A DNA stretch of 64,000 bases from Curtobacterium caseinilyticum (GCF_030363035.1 NZ_JAUCMN010000009.1:81530-145529); one strand, 5' to 3'. Counted from the first letter of the stretch, positions 28,981 to 37,899 are shown. The notes: generated from the sequence alone by a model not told the origin. Numbers and translations: made by a program.

Positions 28981-30170
28981 CCGCCGTGATGACACCCGGC
29001 CGCACCGTCCTGTTCGCCGTCGCGGGCGGTGCCGCCGTCGGCAACCTGTACTGGGCGCAGCCCCTGCTCGACGACGTCGCCGCGGACCTCGGCACGTCCT
29101 CGGCCCTGGCCGGCCTGCTCGTCACCCTGACCCAGGTCGGCTACGCGCTCGGGATCCTGCTGGTGGTCCCGCTCGGCGACGTCACGGACCGCCGCCGACT
29201 CGTGCCCGGGGTGTTGCTCGCCTCCGCCGTCGCGCTCGTCGGTGCCGCCCTGGCCCCGGGTTTCACAGCCCTGCTCGTCGCCCTCGCCCTGGTCGGCACG
29301 ACGACCGTCGCCGGGCAGCTCCTCATCCCGCTCGCGGGTGACCTGGCCGACCCGGCGTCGCGGGGTCGGGTCGTCGGGACGATCGCCTCCGGCGTCCTGA
29401 CCGGCATCCTGCTGAGCCGCACGGTGAGCGGGGTGATCGCCGGGTTCGCCGGGTGGCGTGCCGTGTACGTCGTGGCCGCCGTCGCAGCGGTCGTGCTCGC
29501 CGTGCTCCTGCGCCGGGCGATCCCCGTGCTCCCGCCGCGTGAGCGCGTCCGGTACCCACGGCTCATCGCGTCGGTGTTCCTGGCGGTCCGGGCCCACCGC
29601 GCCGTGCGGGTGACGCTGGTGATCAGCGCGTCGGTCTTCGCGGTCTTCACGATGTTCTGGACGTCGCTGACGTTCCTGCTCAGTGCGGAGCCGTACGGGT
29701 GGTCGACGACCGCGATCGGCGCCGTCGGCCTGGTCGGGCTCGCCGGTGCGGTCGCCGCGCAGCGGGTGGGACGCCTGCACGACCGCGGGTGGTCGGTACC
29801 CGTCACCGGTGGCGCGCTCGTCCTGGTGCTCGTCGCCCTCGTCGTCGCCGGGCTCGGAGGACGCTCCGTCGTGGCGGTGCTCGTGGCCGTCCTGCTGCTC
29901 GACGTCGGTGTGCAGGCGGCGAACGTGCTGAACCAGACCCGGCTCTTCGCCATCGACCCCGCCGCCCGCAGCCGCCTGAACACCGCGTTCGTCACGAGCA
30001 ACTTCGTCGGCGGCGCGATCGGGTCGGCGGTCGCCGGTGTGCTCTGGAACGCCGGCGGGTGGACCGCGGTGACGATCGGGGCCGCCGTGCTGGTCGGCTT
30101 CGCCACGACGGTGTGGGCCGTGCACCGCCGTCGCGCGCTCGCCCCGCCGCAGGACAGCGCGTCCGACTGA
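28977..30170 (+). CDS. MFS transporter
   Basis: 397 residues, 12 membrane segments. GNLYWAQPLLDDVAADLGTSSALAGLLVTLTQVGYALGILLVVPLGDVTDRRRL has the A-motif between helices 2 and 3 and resembles the YybF/YnfM-like drug/aromatic efflux group. GQLLIPLAGDLADPASRGRVVGTIASGVLTGILLSR is helix 4-5. The start is GTG 28977, coupled to the small upstream gene. Substrate unknown, but control by a MmyB-like regulator suggests a small hydrophobic ligand. Confidence 0.9.
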   Translation: MTAVMTPGRTVLFAVAGGAAVGNLYWAQPLLDDVAADLGTSSALAGLLVTLTQVGYALGILLVVPLGDVTDRRRLVPGVLLASAVALVGAALAPGFTALLVALALVGTTTVAGQLLIPLAGDLADPASRGRVVGTIASGVLTGILLSRTVSGVIAGFAGWRAVYVVAAVAAVVLAVLLRRAIPVLPPRERVRYPRLIASVFLAVRAHRAVRVTLVISASVFAVFTMFWTSLTFLLSAEPYGWSTTAIGAVGLVGLAGAVAAQRVGRLHDRGWSVPVTGGALVLVLVALVVAGLGGRSVVAVLVAVLLLDVGVQAANVLNQTRLFAIDPAARSRLNTAFVTSNFVGGAIGSAVAGVLWNAGGWTAVTIGAAVLVGFATTVWAVHRRRALAPPQDSASD

Positions 30171-30210
30171 GCGGACGACGCCCCGCCACCACACGCTCCG
30201 CCACCACCTC

Positions 30211-30265
30211 GGTGGAGCAGAAGACGTCGAGTGCGCCGACGGCACCCGACATCTTCTGCTCCACC
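30211..30265. repeat. Family-2 palindrome, copy a
   Basis: Arms 30211-30234 and 30242-30265 (GGTGGAGCAGAAGACGTCGAGTGC and near complement, two mismatches that still allow G-U pairs). It lies between the convergent MFS and epimerase genes. Two more copies follow at 32718 and 34749. Confidence 0.8.
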
Positions 30266-30320
30266 CACGGCGCAGGTCGGGCGCGCGGGCAGGGCGGGCG
30301 CGCGGGCAGGGCGCGCGGCG

Positions 30321-31292
30321 TCAGGGGCGGAACGACTCCGCGACCTCGAGGTCGCCGTGCTCGACCTGCCAGCGCAGCGCGTCCCGCACCGTCTCGGACG
30401 CGGTGTACGCCGGTGCGTAGCCGAGCAGCCGCTCGGGCTTCTCGGTGCTGAACACCTGGCTGCGCGACAGGTGCTCCCAGCTCGCGTCGGCGTGCTCGGG
30501 AGCCGTGGTCTCCCGGAACCGGTCCCAGCTGACGGACTCGAGCCGGGCCTCCAGGCCGGACCAGGACGCGACCAGGTGGGCGTACCCGCGCACCGTGAGC
30601 GCCGTCGGAGCCGTGGCGAAGAAGTCCTCGCCCGCGGCGGCGTCCCGCTGCTCGACCGCGAGCTGGAACAGCTGCGCGACGTCGTCGGCGTGCACGTGCG
30701 CCATCGACTCGGCGCCGAGCCCGGGTACCTCGACGACCTCGCCCGCAGCCAGTCGCGTGATCACCGAGGGGTCGAGGTTGCCGAGCGGACCGATCGGCAG
30801 CCAGCCCGGACCGCTGATGTGCCCCGGGTGGATCGAGGTCGTGACGACACCACCATCGGCGGTCTCCTGCTTGAGCATCCGGGCGATGGCGTCCTTCTGC
30901 GTGCCGTACTCACCGAACGGCGGCGTCGCCGTCTCCTCGGTGATCGGCAGCACGTGCGAGACGCCGGCCCGCCAGATGGAGCCGCAGTGCACCAGGTGCG
31001 TGCTGCTGCCGCGGAGCGCCCGGACGAGCTGCTCGGCGGACCCGAGCGTGAAGCAGACGAGGTCGACGACGGCGTCCGCAGCGAGCGCCGCGATGCGGTC
31101 GCCGAACGTGCCGTCGCGGTCCTCCTGCTCGCGGTCGGCGGTGACGCGCTCGACGCGCGCCCACTCCGGGGCGTCGGCGTAGGGGGTGCTGGTGCCGCGC
31201 GAGACGGCCACGACGTCGTGGCCGGCGCGGACGAGACGGGGGACGAGGAACGTGCCGATGTGGCCGGTGGCTCCGATGACGACGATGCGCAT
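30321..31292 (-). CDS. NAD-dependent epimerase/dehydratase-like protein
   Basis: 323 residues, extended-SDR fold. RIVVIGATGHIGTFLVPRLVRAGHDVVAVSRG binds the dinucleotide, STHLVHCGSIWRAG is the Ser/Thr strand, and GEYGTQK supplies a YxxxK motif. The C-terminal substrate domain (about 190-323) includes VRGYAHLVASWSGLEARLE. Substrate probably a nucleotide sugar or similar, not predictable. On the minus strand TAGCGT is 7 nt before the ATG, so this start is preferred to one 8 codons upstream. Confidence 0.9.
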   Translation of the reverse strand: MRIVVIGATGHIGTFLVPRLVRAGHDVVAVSRGTSTPYADAPEWARVERVTADREQEDRDGTFGDRIAALAADAVVDLVCFTLGSAEQLVRALRGSSTHLVHCGSIWRAGVSHVLPITEETATPPFGEYGTQKDAIARMLKQETADGGVVTTSIHPGHISGPGWLPIGPLGNLDPSVITRLAAGEVVEVPGLGAESMAHVHADDVAQLFQLAVEQRDAAAGEDFFATAPTALTVRGYAHLVASWSGLEARLESVSWDRFRETTAPEHADASWEHLSRSQVFSTEKPERLLGYAPAYTASETVRDALRWQVEHGDLEVAESFRP

Positions 31293-31352
31293 GGCGCTCA
31301 CGCTAGGCGCGCGCACCCGGGAGCGGCAGGCCCTGGCGGTGCCCCGCTGACG

Positions 31353-31393
31353 GACGGGAGGCTCGTGGCGGGGTCCGCCACGAGCCTCCCGTC
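31353..31393. terminator. Family-1 palindrome, terminator
   Basis: Perfect 18-bp arms (31353-31370, 31376-31393). Inner stem CTCGTGGCG. It is 16 bp past the stop of the DUF4126-like gene and upstream of the epimerase gene. Confidence 0.85.
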
Positions 31394-31409
31394 TGGTCCT
31401 GTGGTCCGG

Positions 31410-31895
31410 TCAGACCGTGCGGACCGCCTGGACCGAGCCGGCGATGACCGCGGCGTCCTCGGCGAGCGCGCCGACCGGGTCCGGCAGGCCGGAGCCGCTG
31501 AGGACCTTGCGCGCGGCCCAGCCCACGAAGCTGCCCACGACCGCGCCGACACCGCCGAGGATCGCGCCCTCGATGCGGAGGTCACGGCTGCCCGTCGTGC
31601 CGAGCGCCGCGCCGGCGAACGCGCCGGCGCCGATGCGTCCGACCAGGCCCATCGGGGAGATGCGGGCCGGGGCCTTCGGGGACTTGTCGCCGATGAGCTC
31701 ACCGATCGCCGAGGCGACGAGCAACCCGCGGCCGAGCGGCGTGCTGAAGGCCTTCCACTGCTGCCAGTCACCCTTCAGGGCCTTGTTGTCGTGGTTCAGG
31801 GCGAGGACGGCCAGCGGGGTGCCGCTCCGACCGCCGCTGAGGACCCCGAGTGCCAGGGTGCGGACCAGGGTGTGCTGTTCGTGCTGCTTGCTCAT
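31410..31895 (-). CDS. DUF4126-like membrane protein
   Basis: 161 residues, about four membrane helices: TLALGVLSGGRSGTPLAVLAL, STPLGRGLLVASAIGELIGDKSPKAPARISPMGLVGRIGAGAFAGAALG and AILGGVGAVVGSFVGWAARK. The ELIGDKSP/ISPMGLVGRI pattern fits DUF4126 proteins, small membrane proteins of unknown function. Ribosome site GGGAGAACC before the ATG. Confidence 0.8.
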   Translation of the reverse strand: MSKQHEQHTLVRTLALGVLSGGRSGTPLAVLALNHDNKALKGDWQQWKAFSTPLGRGLLVASAIGELIGDKSPKAPARISPMGLVGRIGAGAFAGAALGTTGSRDLRIEGAILGGVGAVVGSFVGWAARKVLSGSGLPDPVGALAEDAAVIAGSVQAVRTV

Positions 31896-31993
31896 GGTTC
31901 TCCCGTCGTGTCAGGTCGGACGGTACTCGCGCGACGCTCGGGGGACGCAGCGGCTTGCGGGCGCTCGGAGCCGCTCCGCGTACCGTCCGCGCC

Positions 31994-32635
31994 ATGAGCG
32001 ACATCATCCTGTTCGGCGGCCACGGCAAGGTCGCACTCCTGGCGACCAGCATCCTCACGGACCGCGGGCACCGCGTCACCTCCGTGATCCGCAACCCGGA
32101 CCAGCAGGACGAGGTCCGCGCGCACGGCGGAGAGCCCCGGGTGGCCGACGTGCAGGAGCAGTCCCTCACCGACTTCGCCGACCTGGTCCGCGGACACGAC
32201 GCCGTCGTGTGGTCGGCCGGCGCCGGTGGCGGGTCCGCCGACCGCACGTGGGCGATCGACCGCGACGCCGCGGTGCTGTCCGTGCAGGGCGCCGCCCAGG
32301 CCGGGGTCGACCGGTACGTCATGGTGTCGTGGTCCGGGTCGAAGCTCGACCACGGGATCCCCCAGGACCAGGACTTCTTCGCCTACGCGCAGTCGAAGAT
32401 GATCGCCGACGCCGTGCTCCGGGACTCCGGGCTGCAGTGGACGGTCGTCGCGCCGAGCACCCTGACCGACGACGAACCGACCGGCTCGGTCGACTGGGAC
32501 GGCTCGGCGTCGCAGGTCCCGCGTGGCGACGTGGCCCACGTGGTCGCGGACGTGCTCGAGGACCCGTCGACGGCCGGCCGGACCATCCGCTTCAACGGCG
32601 GTTCGACCCCCGTCGCCGACTTCCTGCGGGGCTGA
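31994..32635 (+). CDS. NAD(P)-binding SDR, YwnB/NmrA-like
   Basis: 213 residues, atypical SDR. DIILFGGHGKVALLATSILTDRGHRVTSVIRNPDQ is the dinucleotide loop, VVWSAGAGG strand 4, and YAQSKMIADAVLRDSGLQWTVVAPSTLTDD provides YxxxK and the typical strand 6 of NmrA/YwnB-like proteins. Could be a reductase or redox sensor. TACCGT lies 7 nt before the ATG, giving a leaderless start. Confidence 0.88.
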   Translation: MSDIILFGGHGKVALLATSILTDRGHRVTSVIRNPDQQDEVRAHGGEPRVADVQEQSLTDFADLVRGHDAVVWSAGAGGGSADRTWAIDRDAAVLSVQGAAQAGVDRYVMVSWSGSKLDHGIPQDQDFFAYAQSKMIADAVLRDSGLQWTVVAPSTLTDDEPTGSVDWDGSASQVPRGDVAHVVADVLEDPSTAGRTIRFNGGSTPVADFLRG

Positions 32636-32717
32636 GCCCGGGCGCTGCTGCTGCGGGCGGGCTCGGGGCCCGCGGCCGCGGCGTCACGAGCATCCGCCGC
32701 CGGGATCTCCGCGGTCC

Positions 32718-32770
32718 ATGGAGCAGAAGACGTCGAGTCGCCCGGGCGTACTCGACGTCTCCTGCTCCAT
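32718..32770. repeat. Family-2 palindrome, copy b
   Basis: 21-bp arms 32718-32738 and 32750-32770 with one mismatch, between the SDR gene and the BCCT gene. Confidence 0.85.
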
Positions 32771-32832
32771 CGTCGTGCCGTGTGGGCGCCCGTTCCTGAG
32801 CAGACGTGCAGGTGTTCCGGCACGATGGACGG

Positions 32833-34662
32833 ATGTCCACGACCCGACCGCCCTCACCAGCGACCGACCAGATGCGGCCAGGCGAGCCCGTCACGACGAC
32901 ACCGAACCTGCGACGATGGGTGTTCTGGCCCGCCGCGGTCGTCGTGCTCGGCTTCGTCGCCTGGACCCTCATCGCACCGGCCTCCGCCGAAGCCACGTTC
33001 ACCGCACTGCAGGGCGGCATCGTCCGCAACTTCAGCTGGTACTACGTCCTGATCGCCGCGTTCTTCGTCGGCTTCTCGCTCTTCGTCGGCTTCTCGAGGT
33101 ACGGCGACATCAAGCTCGGCAAGGACCAGGACGAGCCGGAGTTCTCGACCGGCTCGTGGTTCGCACTGCTCTTCGCCGCCGGCATGGGCATCGGCCTGGT
33201 GTTCTACGGCGTCTCCGAACCGCTCAGCCACTTCGCGTCCCCCCGCCCCGGGGTCACCGGCACCGAGAACCAGCTCGCTCAGCAGGCGATGACCCAGACC
33301 TTCCTGCACTGGGGGCTGCACGCGTGGGCCATCTACGTCGTGCTCGGACTGGCACTCGCCTACGCCATCCACCGTCGCGGACGCCCGGTGTCGATCCGCT
33401 GGGCCCTCGAACCGCTGCTCGGCCGCCGGGTGCGTGGCGGCTGGGGCAACCTCATCGACGTGATCGCCCTCATCGGCACGCTCTTCGGTGTCGCGACCTC
33501 GCTCGGCCTCGGCGTGATCCAGATCGGCGCCGGGCTCGAGATCGCGGGGATCGCCGAGAGCAACACGGTCAGCCAGATCGCCATCATCGCCGTCATCACG
33601 GCCGTCACCATCGTGTCGCTGGTCACCGGCGTGACCAAGGGCATGAAGATCCTGTCGAACTTCAACCTGATCCTCGCCGCGGCACTGCTGCTCTTCGTCC
33701 TGATCGTCGGCCCGACGCAGTTCCTGCTGCGCGACTTCGTGCAGTCGATCGGCGCGTACCTGCAGAACGTCGTCGGGCTGTCCTTCAACGTCACCGCGCA
33801 GCAGGGTGCCGCGGGTGAGGAGTGGCAGGGCGCCTGGACCACGTTCTACTGGGGCTGGTGGATGTCGTGGGCCCCCTTCGTGGGCATCTTCATCGCCCGC
33901 ATCTCGAAGGGCCGCACGGTCCGTGAGTTCGTCTTCGGCGTGCTGCTCGTGCCGACCGCGCTGACGTTCCTCTGGTTCGCGGTGCTCGGCGGCGCCGCCA
34001 TCCACCGGGAGACGGACGGGTCCGGCGGCCTCGTCGGGGCCGACGGCGCCGTGGACGTGGAGAGCGCACTCTTCACCCTGCTGGGCGACCTGCCCGCAGG
34101 CGTCGTGCTGACGTTCGGCGCGATCCTGCTGATCGGTGTCTTCTTCGTCACGTCCTCGGACTCGGGCTCCCTCGTGATGGCGATGATCGCCTCGGGCGGG
34201 GACATCGAGCCGAAGAACTGGCTGCGCGTCTTCTTCGCCGTCGTCGCCGCGCTCCTCGCCGTCGCGCTGCTGCTCACCGGTGGGCTCAACGCGCTGAAGA
34301 CCGCCGCGATCACCACTGCGCTGCCGTTCAGCATCGTGCTGCTCATGACGTGTTGGTCGACCGTGATCGCCTTCAACCGCGAGCGCCGTGCCTACGACAA
34401 GGCCGAGCGCGAGGTGCTGCTCGAGCACGTCGGCGCGTACTACGGGCTCGAGGTCGACGCCCCGGCGGAGCGCACGGGTGCCCGCTCGTGGCCGCTCGTC
34501 CGTCGACTCCGTGGTCGTGGGACCGGTCGTGCAGCGACGGTGAGCACGTCGCCGGACGCCTTCCCGGTGCACACCGAGAGCGTGTCCCCGGATCCCGGCA
34601 TCGACGAGGCGCTGGATCCCGCACCCGCTGACGGGGACACGATCGGTCGCGACGGCTCCTGA
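32833..34662 (+). CDS. BCCT family betaine/choline/carnitine transporter
   Basis: 609 residues, 12 membrane segments. LLFAAGMGIGLVFYGVSEPLSHF contains the Gly-rich sodium/substrate-binding stretch of BetP-like carriers, and TTFYWGWWMSWAPFVGIFIARISKGRTVREF the aromatic box region of helix 8. Takes up quaternary ammonium osmolytes with Na+ or H+. The C-terminal tail of about 90 residues is hydrophilic and mixed in charge, so osmosensing as in BetP is possible. CACGAT 6 nt before the ATG suggests a leaderless message. Confidence 0.96.
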   Translation: MSTTRPPSPATDQMRPGEPVTTTPNLRRWVFWPAAVVVLGFVAWTLIAPASAEATFTALQGGIVRNFSWYYVLIAAFFVGFSLFVGFSRYGDIKLGKDQDEPEFSTGSWFALLFAAGMGIGLVFYGVSEPLSHFASPRPGVTGTENQLAQQAMTQTFLHWGLHAWAIYVVLGLALAYAIHRRGRPVSIRWALEPLLGRRVRGGWGNLIDVIALIGTLFGVATSLGLGVIQIGAGLEIAGIAESNTVSQIAIIAVITAVTIVSLVTGVTKGMKILSNFNLILAAALLLFVLIVGPTQFLLRDFVQSIGAYLQNVVGLSFNVTAQQGAAGEEWQGAWTTFYWGWWMSWAPFVGIFIARISKGRTVREFVFGVLLVPTALTFLWFAVLGGAAIHRETDGSGGLVGADGAVDVESALFTLLGDLPAGVVLTFGAILLIGVFFVTSSDSGSLVMAMIASGGDIEPKNWLRVFFAVVAALLAVALLLTGGLNALKTAAITTALPFSIVLLMTCWSTVIAFNRERRAYDKAEREVLLEHVGAYYGLEVDAPAERTGARSWPLVRRLRGRGTGRAATVSTSPDAFPVHTESVSPDPGIDEALDPAPADGDTIGRDGS

Positions 34663-34673
34663 CGCGAGCCGAG

Positions 34674-34723
34674 GACGCAACGGGAGGCGCGGTGCCGGCT
34701 GGCACCGCGCCTCCCGTCGCGTC
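34674..34723. terminator. Family-1 palindrome, variant outer stem
   Basis: Arms 34674-34696 and 34701-34723, one mismatch. The usual outer GGACGGGAGG is replaced by GCAACGGGAGG facing CCTCCCGTCGC, so outer bases also changed on both sides. 11 bp past the BCCT stop; convergent gene on the other side. Confidence 0.85.
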
Positions 34724-34748
34724 ACGGGCCGCTCCCTCGCCGCCCTCG

Positions 34749-34801
34749 TGGAGCAGGAGACGTCGAGTCGCCCGGCGGCACCCGACGTCTCCTGCTCCAC
34801 C
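34749..34801. repeat. Family-2 palindrome, copy c
   Basis: 21-bp arms 34749-34769 and 34781-34801, one mismatch, only 26 bp from the family-1 copy before it. Followed at 34818-34850 by a short direct repeat CGGACCCGAGCGCTC. Confidence 0.85.
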
Positions 34802-34854
34802 GACGAGCCCGCGTCGCCCCGGACCCGAGCGCTCCGGACCCGAGCGCTCCGGGC

Positions 34855-35556
34855 TCAGCCGAGCTGCGCTGCGAGCACGTCCGGCGACTGCTGGAGCGAG
34901 GCCTTGACCATGGCGCTCCACTCGTCGACCACGACCTCGGCGAGCCCCTGCTCGACCCCGTCGAGCGACGCCCGCGCGACGTCGGCAGGGTCCGTCATCG
35001 TGCCCTCGTAGCCGGCCATCATGTCGGTGTCGGCCGCGCCGAGGTGCAGGCCCTGGACCGCGATGCCGGCGTCGCGGAGCTCGAGGCGCACGGCGTTCGT
35101 CATGTTCCACTCTGCGGCCTTCGCCACCCCGTACGCACCCGACCCCGGGAACGCGAACCAGGAGAGCGCGGAGAGGACGTTGACGACCGACCCGCCGCCG
35201 TTGCGCTCGATGACCGGTGCGAACGCCCGCAGCATCGACAGGGTGCCCCAGAGGTGGGTGTCGAGCAGCCGGTGGGCGTCGGCGAGGTCGTCGCGCAGGA
35301 GCGAGCCGGACCCGGCGATCCCGGCGTTGTTGACGAGCAGCGTGACGTCCTGTGCGGCCGCTGCCGCCGCCGCGACGGATGCCTCGTCCGTGATGTCGAG
35401 CGGCAGCACCTCGACGCCCTCGACGTCGACGAGCTCGGGGCGGCGGGCCGTCGCGTAGACCTTGGCGGCACCCCGCTCGAGCAGCTGGGTGACGAAGTGG
35501 CGACCGATGCCGCGGTTCGACCCGGTGACGAGTGCGACGGATCCGGCGATGTCCAT
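34855..35556 (-). CDS. Short-chain dehydrogenase under MerR control
   Basis: 233 residues, classical SDR. VALVTGSNRGIGRHFVTQL (NADP loop), LLVNNAGIAG, then LSALSWFAFPGSGAYGVAKAAEWNM with catalytic Ser and YxxxK. Probably reduces carbonyl compounds. Ribosome site GGAGGTCACC. The gene is divergent from a MerR regulator; its -10 (TACCGT, 35599-35604 on the minus strand) is preceded by a dyad and a 20-bp spacer, the hallmark of MerR activation. Confidence 0.93.
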   Translation of the reverse strand: MDIAGSVALVTGSNRGIGRHFVTQLLERGAAKVYATARRPELVDVEGVEVLPLDITDEASVAAAAAAAQDVTLLVNNAGIAGSGSLLRDDLADAHRLLDTHLWGTLSMLRAFAPVIERNGGGSVVNVLSALSWFAFPGSGAYGVAKAAEWNMTNAVRLELRDAGIAVQGLHLGAADTDMMAGYEGTMTDPADVARASLDGVEQGLAEVVVDEWSAMVKASLQQSPDVLAAQLG

Positions 35557-35598
35557 GGTGACCTCCTGCCGAGCGGGCGTCTCCCGCTGCGGCTCGGC

Positions 35599-35635
35599 TA
35601 CGGTAGGACCTGACATCAGTGTCAGGTGCAAGTGC
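35599..35635 (-). promoter_or_regulatory. MerR-type promoter with dyad operator
   Basis: The dyad ACCTGACA-N4-TGTCAGGT (35608-35627) sits between TTGCAC (35625-35630 on the minus strand) and TACCGT (35599-35604). The spacer is 20 bp, longer than the normal 17 and typical for promoters activated by MerR proteins through DNA untwisting. Confidence 0.65.
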
Positions 35636-35649
35636 GGATCGGAGACGAC

Positions 35650-36039
35650 ATGCGGATCGGTGACCTCGCGGCGGCGACCGGGGCGAGTGTCCGCTCGCTG
35701 CGGTACTACGAGGAGCAGGGGCTGCTCGCGGCGGAGCGGACCGCCGGCGGCCAGCGCTCCTACGCGGACGCGTCCGTCGAGCGGGTGCGGCTCGTGCAGC
35801 AGCTCTTCGCCGCCGGCCTCCCGAGCCGGACCATCGTGCAGCTGCTGCCGTGCGTCGACGCGGGGGTGGCGACGCCGGAGTCCTTCGCGCTGCTGGTCGC
35901 CGAGCGCGACCGGATCACCACGCAGCTCGCCGAGCTCGAGGCCGCCCGTGCCCGCCTGGACGAGGTCATCGCGATCTCCGAGCACCCCACGCCCGAGCAC
36001 TGCCCAGCCCTGCGCGAACCGGCCGCCGCCGCGGCGTGA
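35650..36039 (+). CDS. MerR family regulator
   Basis: 129 residues. Winged HTH MRIGDLAAATGASVRSLRYYEEQGLLAAERTAGGQRSYADASVERVRLVQQLFAAGLPSRTIVQLL, a long dimerisation helix (ESFALLVAERDRITTQLAELEAARARLDEVI) and a short C terminus with HCPAL. Only two Cys (LLPCVD and HCPA), so the inducer is probably not a metal bound by a Cys cluster. It likely controls the divergent SDR. Confidence 0.93.
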   Translation: MRIGDLAAATGASVRSLRYYEEQGLLAAERTAGGQRSYADASVERVRLVQQLFAAGLPSRTIVQLLPCVDAGVATPESFALLVAERDRITTQLAELEAARARLDEVIAISEHPTPEHCPALREPAAAAA

Positions 36040-36148
36040 CCGCGGTGCGGCCGGCCCGACGACCATCGCGCACCGGCCGCGCCGACGGACCCGACGACCG
36101 GCCGCGCCGACCGGCTGGTCCCACCGGCCGCGCCGGCCGGCCCGACGA

Positions 36149-36186
36149 CCGGGAGGTGCGGCCCCCTCGGTCACCGCACCTCCCGG
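36149..36186. terminator. Hairpin related to family 1, bidirectional terminator
   Basis: Arms 36149-36161 and 36174-36186 (CCGGGAGGTGCGG and complement), 12-nt loop, between convergent MerR and glycosidase genes. It shares the GGGAGG core but not the flanks of family 1. The preceding 100 bp carry GACCGGCCGCGCCGA-type repeats and no gene. Confidence 0.75.
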
Positions 36187-36190
36187 GACC

Positions 36191-37864
36191 TCACCGGTAC
36201 AGCTGGATCTGGTCCAGCTCCGCGAACCCGGTCCCCTTCGTGAAGGCGATCGTGTTCGTCCCCGCGTTCAGCGTGACGCTCTTCTGCGCCCACCCGAAGC
36301 GGCCCCAGTTCACGGTCGGCGCGTAGCTCACCGCGGACGCCGTCCCCCCGTTCACCGAGACGGCGTGCGTGCTCGTCGCGCCGGTGCCGTTGTCGTACCG
36401 GACGTTCATCGTGTACGTGCCCGCGGTCGGCACCTGGACGGTGAACTGCACCCTGCTCGTCGCGTTGTTGATGTTGCCGACCTTCTGCCCGCCGACGGCG
36501 TCCACCTGCGTGACCGTGCTCGTGTCGGTGCGGGTAGCGGACTCGGCCTCGTACCGCAGCGCGTTGATCGGGACGGACCCGACGCGGACGTCGTTGTACG
36601 TGGTCGACAGGTTCTCGACGTTCGTCGCCTGGTACAGCGTCTTCCCGTCAGCACTCGAGTCGAAGCTCTGCGCGAAGCCCGAGAACGTGCCCCCCTCGGT
36701 GTCGCGGGCGTCGTAGGTCACGGCGTACGGCAGCTGCTCCCACGCGCCGGATCCCTGGTTCCGGTTCACGGCGAAGGTCTGCCCACCGTCGATGTTCCCC
36801 GACGCGTCGACCGACCACTTCGACGACACGACCACCATGCCGTTCGGGTTGCCGGCCTCGGGGATCCACCGCACCTCCGGTGAGGAGCCGAGCCCGCGTC
36901 CGTCGGCGAACGCGAGCTTCGTGCCGATGCTCGTCTCCGGGCTCCAGGTCAGGCCGTCGGGCGAGGTCTTGTAGTACACCGGCGCGGTGTTGTTCGTCTG
37001 GCTCGGGCGGTTCACGACCTCGAACGTGGCGATGTAGTTGCCGTTCGGCATCCGCGTCACGGTGATCATGCCCGGTCGGTCGCTCCTGTTCGTGGGCGCG
37101 GAGACGTTGACGAGCGGGCCCCAGGTCGCGCCGCCGTCGGTGGAGCGGCGGTAGCTGACGGCCTGCAGGACGCCCTTCGCCTTCTGCCGCTCGTCGGAGA
37201 AGTACGTCACGAGTCCGCCGTTCGCGTCGACGGCGACGGACGGCTCCCACACGGTCGAGGTGGTCGACGTCGGGCTCGGGTCGTACGTCGCGGGGCCGCC
37301 GGTGTCGACGGTGCTGACGAAGGACCAGGTCAGCCCGTGGTCGAGGCTCTTGTACATGACGAGCCGGCTGCTCGACCGGTCCGTCGGCATGATCATGCCG
37401 CTCAGCAGCAGCGTGCCGGCGGGCATCGTGCCGAGCTGGATCGGCGTCTCGTAGAGCGACGGCTGCGCGGTGCGCGTGAGCGACGGGAACTGCTTGCTCG
37501 GCGTCACGGTGGCGACCCGGGACCACGAGGTGCCGTCGTTCGTCGAGCGGTAGATCGGGTAGACCTGCACGCCGTTCTCGAGCACGAGCTGGTCGAACGT
37601 GACGAACTGCTGCCCGTTCGCCGAGCCGCTGTTCTTCAGGACGACCATCTTGGCGTAGGTGGTGCCGGCTGCGCGGCCGCCCTCGGGGTTGAAGGACGTG
37701 CCGGCGGCGGGGGAGTACACGAGGGCACCGTTGCCCGTCGTGACGGCCTCGGCGGGCGCGGGCCCGACGACGCCGACCAGGAGCGCGGCAGCCGTGGCGG
37801 CTGCGGCGAGGACGAGCGCGTGCGCTCGTCGGGGCGCCCGGAGGGCGCCGGTGCGGAGGGACAT
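36191..37864 (-). CDS. Secreted Asp-box glycosidase with C-terminal CBM
   Basis: 557 residues. Signal peptide (HALVLAAAATAAALLVGVVG, cleavage after AEA). A six-bladed sialidase-fold catalytic domain (about 40-415) with Asp boxes STNDGTSW, SLDHGLTW, STDGGATW and SPDGLTW. The early AGTTYAKMVVLKNSG, FVTFDQLV and SLYETPIQLG pattern resembles GH93 exo-arabinanases more than GH33 sialidases, which usually open with a RIP motif. Residues about 430-557 form a CBM6/35-type carbohydrate-binding module (YEAESATRTD, AGTYTMNVRYDNGTG, LDQIQLYR). Adjacent to a GH1 gene and a sugar ABC importer, so it probably releases sugars outside the cell. Confidence 0.85.
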   Translation of the reverse strand: MSLRTGALRAPRRAHALVLAAAATAAALLVGVVGPAPAEAVTTGNGALVYSPAAGTSFNPEGGRAAGTTYAKMVVLKNSGSANGQQFVTFDQLVLENGVQVYPIYRSTNDGTSWSRVATVTPSKQFPSLTRTAQPSLYETPIQLGTMPAGTLLLSGMIMPTDRSSSRLVMYKSLDHGLTWSFVSTVDTGGPATYDPSPTSTTSTVWEPSVAVDANGGLVTYFSDERQKAKGVLQAVSYRRSTDGGATWGPLVNVSAPTNRSDRPGMITVTRMPNGNYIATFEVVNRPSQTNNTAPVYYKTSPDGLTWSPETSIGTKLAFADGRGLGSSPEVRWIPEAGNPNGMVVVSSKWSVDASGNIDGGQTFAVNRNQGSGAWEQLPYAVTYDARDTEGGTFSGFAQSFDSSADGKTLYQATNVENLSTTYNDVRVGSVPINALRYEAESATRTDTSTVTQVDAVGGQKVGNINNATSRVQFTVQVPTAGTYTMNVRYDNGTGATSTHAVSVNGGTASAVSYAPTVNWGRFGWAQKSVTLNAGTNTIAFTKGTGFAELDQIQLYR

Positions 37865-37899
37865 GGGTCTCCGATCGGTGGTGTGGTGGTGCTGGTGGT

